Origin: Actinomycetes bacterium
GTDB taxonomy: Bacteria; Actinomycetota; Coriobacteriia; Coriobacteriales; Eggerthellaceae
Direction of reading: 5' to 3'
DNA: 8,689 nt
NCBI GenBank assembly: GCA_023395755.1
Contig: JAEWYG010000186.1
Coordinates: 1-8,689 of the forward strand
Shown here: piece after piece, positions 6,263-8,689 of the stretch
Layout: each line of letters opens with the position of its first letter
Position numbering within the stretch: position 1 is the first letter of the stretch
Position numbers and translations under genes: made by a program
Notes under the pieces: model-generated
The model's database searches: none
What the model was told of the DNA's origin: nothing
Seen by the model: only the letters and a program-made list of their open reading frames with translations

Positions 6263-8110
6263 TCAGGTGTCTATTAAATAGGGAATAGTTACAAGGGCCA
6301 CGTCGCGGCGCTCTAAGAGCGACGATTCCAATAACAAAGTTGTTTGATTGTGTAAGGGCATTTGCCAGAGCTTTGTAACCAATTGGGGCATTACGATAGT
6401 TAATGTTTCATGCCGCTGCAAGTGGCCTAGGCGATCATCGACGTGATTGATGAGCATCTCGTTGATATTGCGGTAGGGAGCCTTTTCAATAACCAGCGGA
6501 GCGTCGATTCCTAGTCGATGATAATCTGTCTTAAAACGGCGCGTTGCCGAAGCGCTTACCTTCACATGGTATACCTCGATATCACTGCTTAATGATCTCG
6601 CGTAGTTTAAGGTTTTAATAAACGGTCGATTGACTGCGTAGGCTGGAATAATCACGTGGGTACGTGGCACATCAGAGAACAGCAGACTACGTGCTTTCTC
6701 GTCATCACGAATTCTAAGGCATTCGTGTACGTCTCGGTAATGTTGGTTGATGATTGCCATGAGCGCAACGGTGGCTCCAATGGCGACAAGCGATATCCAT
6801 GCGCCCGCAAGAAAGTTTGTGACCACAATGACGCACAGCACAAGGGCGGTTACTACTGCTCCAAAGCCATTGATGCAGGCGCGACGGATCCAGGGGCCAG
6901 TACGGTGGCGCTTCCAGTGAATCACCATGCCACCTTGGGCAATGGTGAACGAGAGGAATACACCTGCTGCGTATAAGGGAATAAGAAGATGAGTATCGCC
7001 AGCGAACGCCACTACCAGTACGATAGCGAAAATTGAAGCAAACAATATGCCGTTAGAGTACACAAGACGCGACCCCTTGTCGGAGAAACGTTTGGGTAAA
7101 AAGCCATCCTGAGATAATAAAGACATAAGTTGCGGCATGCCATTGTAGGCGGTATTGGCTGCTAGCAACAAAATAAACGCAGTAGCTATCTGGATTACGT
7201 AAAACATAATGCTGTTGCCGCCGAATACGCTGGTTGCGATTTGAGCGATAACGGTTAGATCGGGCGAGGGTACTACCTGGCAGAGCATGGCGAGTACGCA
7301 GACCCCACCGAAGATAACCAGTACAATAAGCCCCAAAAGGTTCAAGGTAGCTTTGGCGTTCTTGCGTGCGGGTTGAGCGAAGTTTGGCACACTATTACTG
7401 ATGGCTTCCACGCCGGTGAGTGCTGAACATCCTGATGAGAATGCTCGCAGTACCAAAAAGAGCGTGAGATCGCCAGCCGTTTGCGAAAGTTCTGCCGCCT
7501 GAGCTGCCGGCTCTAGCATACCAAGTGCCGACTTGATCACGCCTACTACGATCATAATGAGCACGGAGGCAACAAAGAAATAAGTGGGTAATCCAAATAC
7601 TTTGGAAGATTCACGGAGTCCTCGAAGGTTACCGATCGTCATAATGACGATGAAGATTACGATCATGGGTACTTTGAAGGGTGCTGTGGCAGGTAGTGCG
7701 GATGTAACGGCCGCTGCACCCGAACATGAACTTACGGCAATGGTTAGTACGTATCCAATTATCAATCCCGAGGCCGCAATAAGAGAGGGTATGCGCCCCA
7801 AGTTCTCGCGGGCCACACTATAGGCACCGCCCCCTTGTGGATATGCATCGATAACCTGTCGGTAGCAGAGTATCAAAATAAGCAGTAGTGCAATAATGGC
7901 TCCTGCCACCCCGAGCATGGGGGCGTAGCTCGCCAGAGCTAATATAGGTATAAATACGAGCAAGATCTCTTCGCAGGCATAAGCTACCGACGAAATGGCG
8001 TCGCTCGAGAGAACGGGAAGCCCCCAGACAACCCCGTATTTTTGGGATTCGAGATCAGAACTTTTGAGTGGCTTGCCGAGTAGGCGGTACTTCCAAGAGT
8101 TGGCGTTCAT
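6263..8110 (-). CDS. kimA: KimA-family potassium importer (APC/KUP superfamily permease)
   Basis: Polytopic membrane protein (615 aa) with about twelve transmembrane helices up to residue 455 and a cytosolic domain of about 150 residues. It resembles Bacillus subtilis KimA (YdaO), a proton-coupled high-affinity K+ importer inhibited by cyclic di-AMP. Recognisable KimA segments are GKPLKS near the start, SSDAISSVAY (D37, Y44), YPQGGGAYSVARENLG, FSSGCSALTGVEAISN (T232, E235), LIPLYAAGVF and, at the end, LHNQTTLLLE...VTIPYL, which mirrors the KimA C-terminus. One expected residue differs: the acidic residue of the 'DYxLTVAVS' helix-3 motif is Gly here (GYVLTIAVS, residue 119). The ATG at 8110 is chosen because the product then starts MNANSWKYRLLGKPLKS, like KimA, with weak SD GAGAAAG (8123-8117) 6 bases upstream. 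A TTG at 8125 would add five residues. Potassium transport is inferred; a generic APC amino-acid permease is the alternative. Confidence 0.85.
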   Translation of the reverse strand: MNANSWKYRLLGKPLKSSDLESQKYGVVWGLPVLSSDAISSVAYACEEILLVFIPILALASYAPMLGVAGAIIALLLILILCYRQVIDAYPQGGGAYSVARENLGRIPSLIAASGLIIGYVLTIAVSSCSGAAAVTSALPATAPFKVPMIVIFIVIMTIGNLRGLRESSKVFGLPTYFFVASVLIMIVVGVIKSALGMLEPAAQAAELSQTAGDLTLFLVLRAFSSGCSALTGVEAISNSVPNFAQPARKNAKATLNLLGLIVLVIFGGVCVLAMLCQVVPSPDLTVIAQIATSVFGGNSIMFYVIQIATAFILLLAANTAYNGMPQLMSLLSQDGFLPKRFSDKGSRLVYSNGILFASIFAIVLVVAFAGDTHLLIPLYAAGVFLSFTIAQGGMVIHWKRHRTGPWIRRACINGFGAVVTALVLCVIVVTNFLAGAWISLVAIGATVALMAIINQHYRDVHECLRIRDDEKARSLLFSDVPRTHVIIPAYAVNRPFIKTLNYARSLSSDIEVYHVKVSASATRRFKTDYHRLGIDAPLVIEKAPYRNINEMLINHVDDRLGHLQRHETLTIVMPQLVTKLWQMPLHNQTTLLLESSLLERRDVALVTIPYLIDT

Positions 8111-8131
8111 GGTCGTCTTTCTCAAGTGTCA

Positions 8132-8153
8132 CTTCAGTACGGATGTACTGAAG
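8132..8153 (-). promoter_or_regulatory. Perfect 9-bp inverted repeat in the kimA leader
   Basis: CTTCAGTAC (8132-8140) and GTACTGAAG (8145-8153) flank a 4-base centre, 21 bases upstream of the kimA start. In the leader RNA it would form a stable hairpin just before the weak SD. As DNA it could be an operator. No T run follows on the minus strand, so a terminator is unlikely. Confidence 0.6.
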
Positions 8154-8162
8154 CGGAAACCC

Positions 8163-8217
8163 CCATCTTTCAGGGAGAATGAAGGTTTACTCCTTTTATG
8201 GCTTGGGGTCAAGATGG
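8163..8217 (-). promoter_or_regulatory. Kim A leader long-range inverted repeat and possible promoter
   Basis: CCATCTT (8163-8169) and AAGATGG (8211-8217) are perfect 7-base inverted arms 41 bases apart. Smaller complementary segments lie inside (GGGAG 8173-8177 with CTCC 8190-8193). On the minus strand TTGCCA (8220-8215) and TAAAAG (8198-8193), spaced 16 bases apart, are a weak -35/-10 pair. If this promoter is real, the long-range pairing would not be transcribed in full. The 166-base gap between the EAL gene and kimA is therefore structured but unassigned. Confidence 0.3.
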
Positions 8218-8276
8218 CAAATGGGTAGTGCGTATATACAGATCGGTAATGTGCTCTATAAGGGGTGTTTTTGTCG

Positions 8277-8689
8277 TTAGTTTGCAGGAGAATGAGGCTT
8301 GAGGAATTCACCTCGAAGCTGTTCATCTGAGGTGTGACGAGATACGGGACGAGAGTATAGGAAACCTTGTGCAATGATGTTTGGGTTGATAGTTTTCAGC
8401 ATGGTTGCCTGCTCAAGTGTTTCAACGCCTTCAACCACAATCTTTACACCGAGATTTTCTGCAATAGCTATAATGCCTTCGAGGATAATTCTATTTCGCG
8501 CATCGCGCGTGCTGTCTGATAACAACGATTTGTCAATTTTTAATACATCTGTCGGCATTCCTTGCAGGGCTCCTAACGATGAATAGCCCTTACCGAAATC
8601 ATCGATTGCAAGTTGGAACCCATACGCTTTTAGGCGCTTGCATACGATTTCCGTCCGCTTTAAATCTTCCATCACGATACTTTCAGTTG
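8277..8689 (-). CDS. EAL-domain cyclic-di-GMP phosphodiesterase, C-terminal part (cut by window edge)
   Basis: The frame is open to the right edge (TESIVMEDLKRTE at the start of the visible part) and ends with TAA at 8279-8277. About 137 codons of the EAL domain are visible. EAL proteins hydrolyse cyclic di-GMP to pGpG. Known active-site elements present are the Glu of TES, the metal-binding pair in IDDFGKGYSSL, the Lys of LKIDKSL, the Glu of VVEGVET and the Gln of QGFLYSRPV. The visible half of the catalytic site is therefore intact and an active enzyme is likely. The EAL signature itself and any GGDEF, PAS or membrane domains lie outside the window. A GTG at 8675 is inside the domain and should not be taken as the start. 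kimA follows in the same direction after 166 bases with its own probable signals. Confidence 0.93.
   Translation of the reverse strand, partial: TESIVMEDLKRTEIVCKRLKAYGFQLAIDDFGKGYSSLGALQGMPTDVLKIDKSLLSDSTRDARNRIILEGIIAIAENLGVKIVVEGVETLEQATMLKTINPNIIAQGFLYSRPVSRHTSDEQLRGEFLKPHSPAN

Noticed and set aside
8111..8125. TTG start at 8125 for the KimA homologue
   Set aside because: The ATG at 8110 gives an N-terminus that lines up with KimA, and it has a GAGAAAG site at suitable spacing; the TTG has no convincing SD.
8111..8276. ydaO-type cyclic-di-AMP riboswitch upstream of kimA
   Set aside because: The conserved ydaO blocks are not visible by eye on the minus strand. A covariance search would be needed to revive it.

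Overview
The window looks like a bacterial chromosome segment from the class Coriobacteriia (Actinomycetota), probably a member of Eggerthellaceae with unusually moderate GC. This is inferred from the combination of genes: a membrane-bound respiratory formate dehydrogenase with its FdhE and FdhD accessory proteins, a MEMO-like/AMMECR1 fusion protein, and a KimA-type permease. Strong Shine-Dalgarno (SD) sites precede most plus-strand genes. A Cryptobacterium-like organism would fit, but the genus cannot be proven from the sequence alone.

Positions 1-3660, plus strand, form a formate dehydrogenase cluster. It holds the last codons of the catalytic subunit gene (fdhA, cut by the window edge), the four-cluster iron-sulfur subunit (fdhB), the di-heme cytochrome b subunit (fdhC), fdhE (a four-CxxC accessory protein) and fdhD (the sulfurtransferase that activates the molybdenum/tungsten cofactor). 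FdhA would oxidise formate, FdhB would wire electrons through four [4Fe-4S] clusters, and FdhC would pass them through two b hemes to menaquinone. FdhE and FdhD would mature the enzyme. The fdhC-fdhE gap holds three strong consecutive inverted repeats, the most striking non-coding structure in the window.

Positions 3661-5386 hold a perfect 8-bp-arm palindrome just after fdhD, a gene for a LigB/MEMO-like plus AMMECR1 fusion (AmmeMemoRadiSam system), and a short overlapping reading frame after it. That frame resembles a broken remnant of the radical SAM partner expected next in such loci. A recognisable promoter then leads into an unrecognised membrane-anchored, helix-rich protein (5387-6211).

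Positions 6263-8689, minus strand, converge on the plus-strand genes. They contain a 615-residue KimA-family (APC/KUP superfamily) potassium importer homologue with its cytosolic C-terminal domain, preceded by a leader with two inverted repeats. The C-terminal part of an EAL-domain cyclic-di-GMP phosphodiesterase follows and runs off the right edge. No tRNA, rRNA, CRISPR array, insertion sequence or phage gene was seen.
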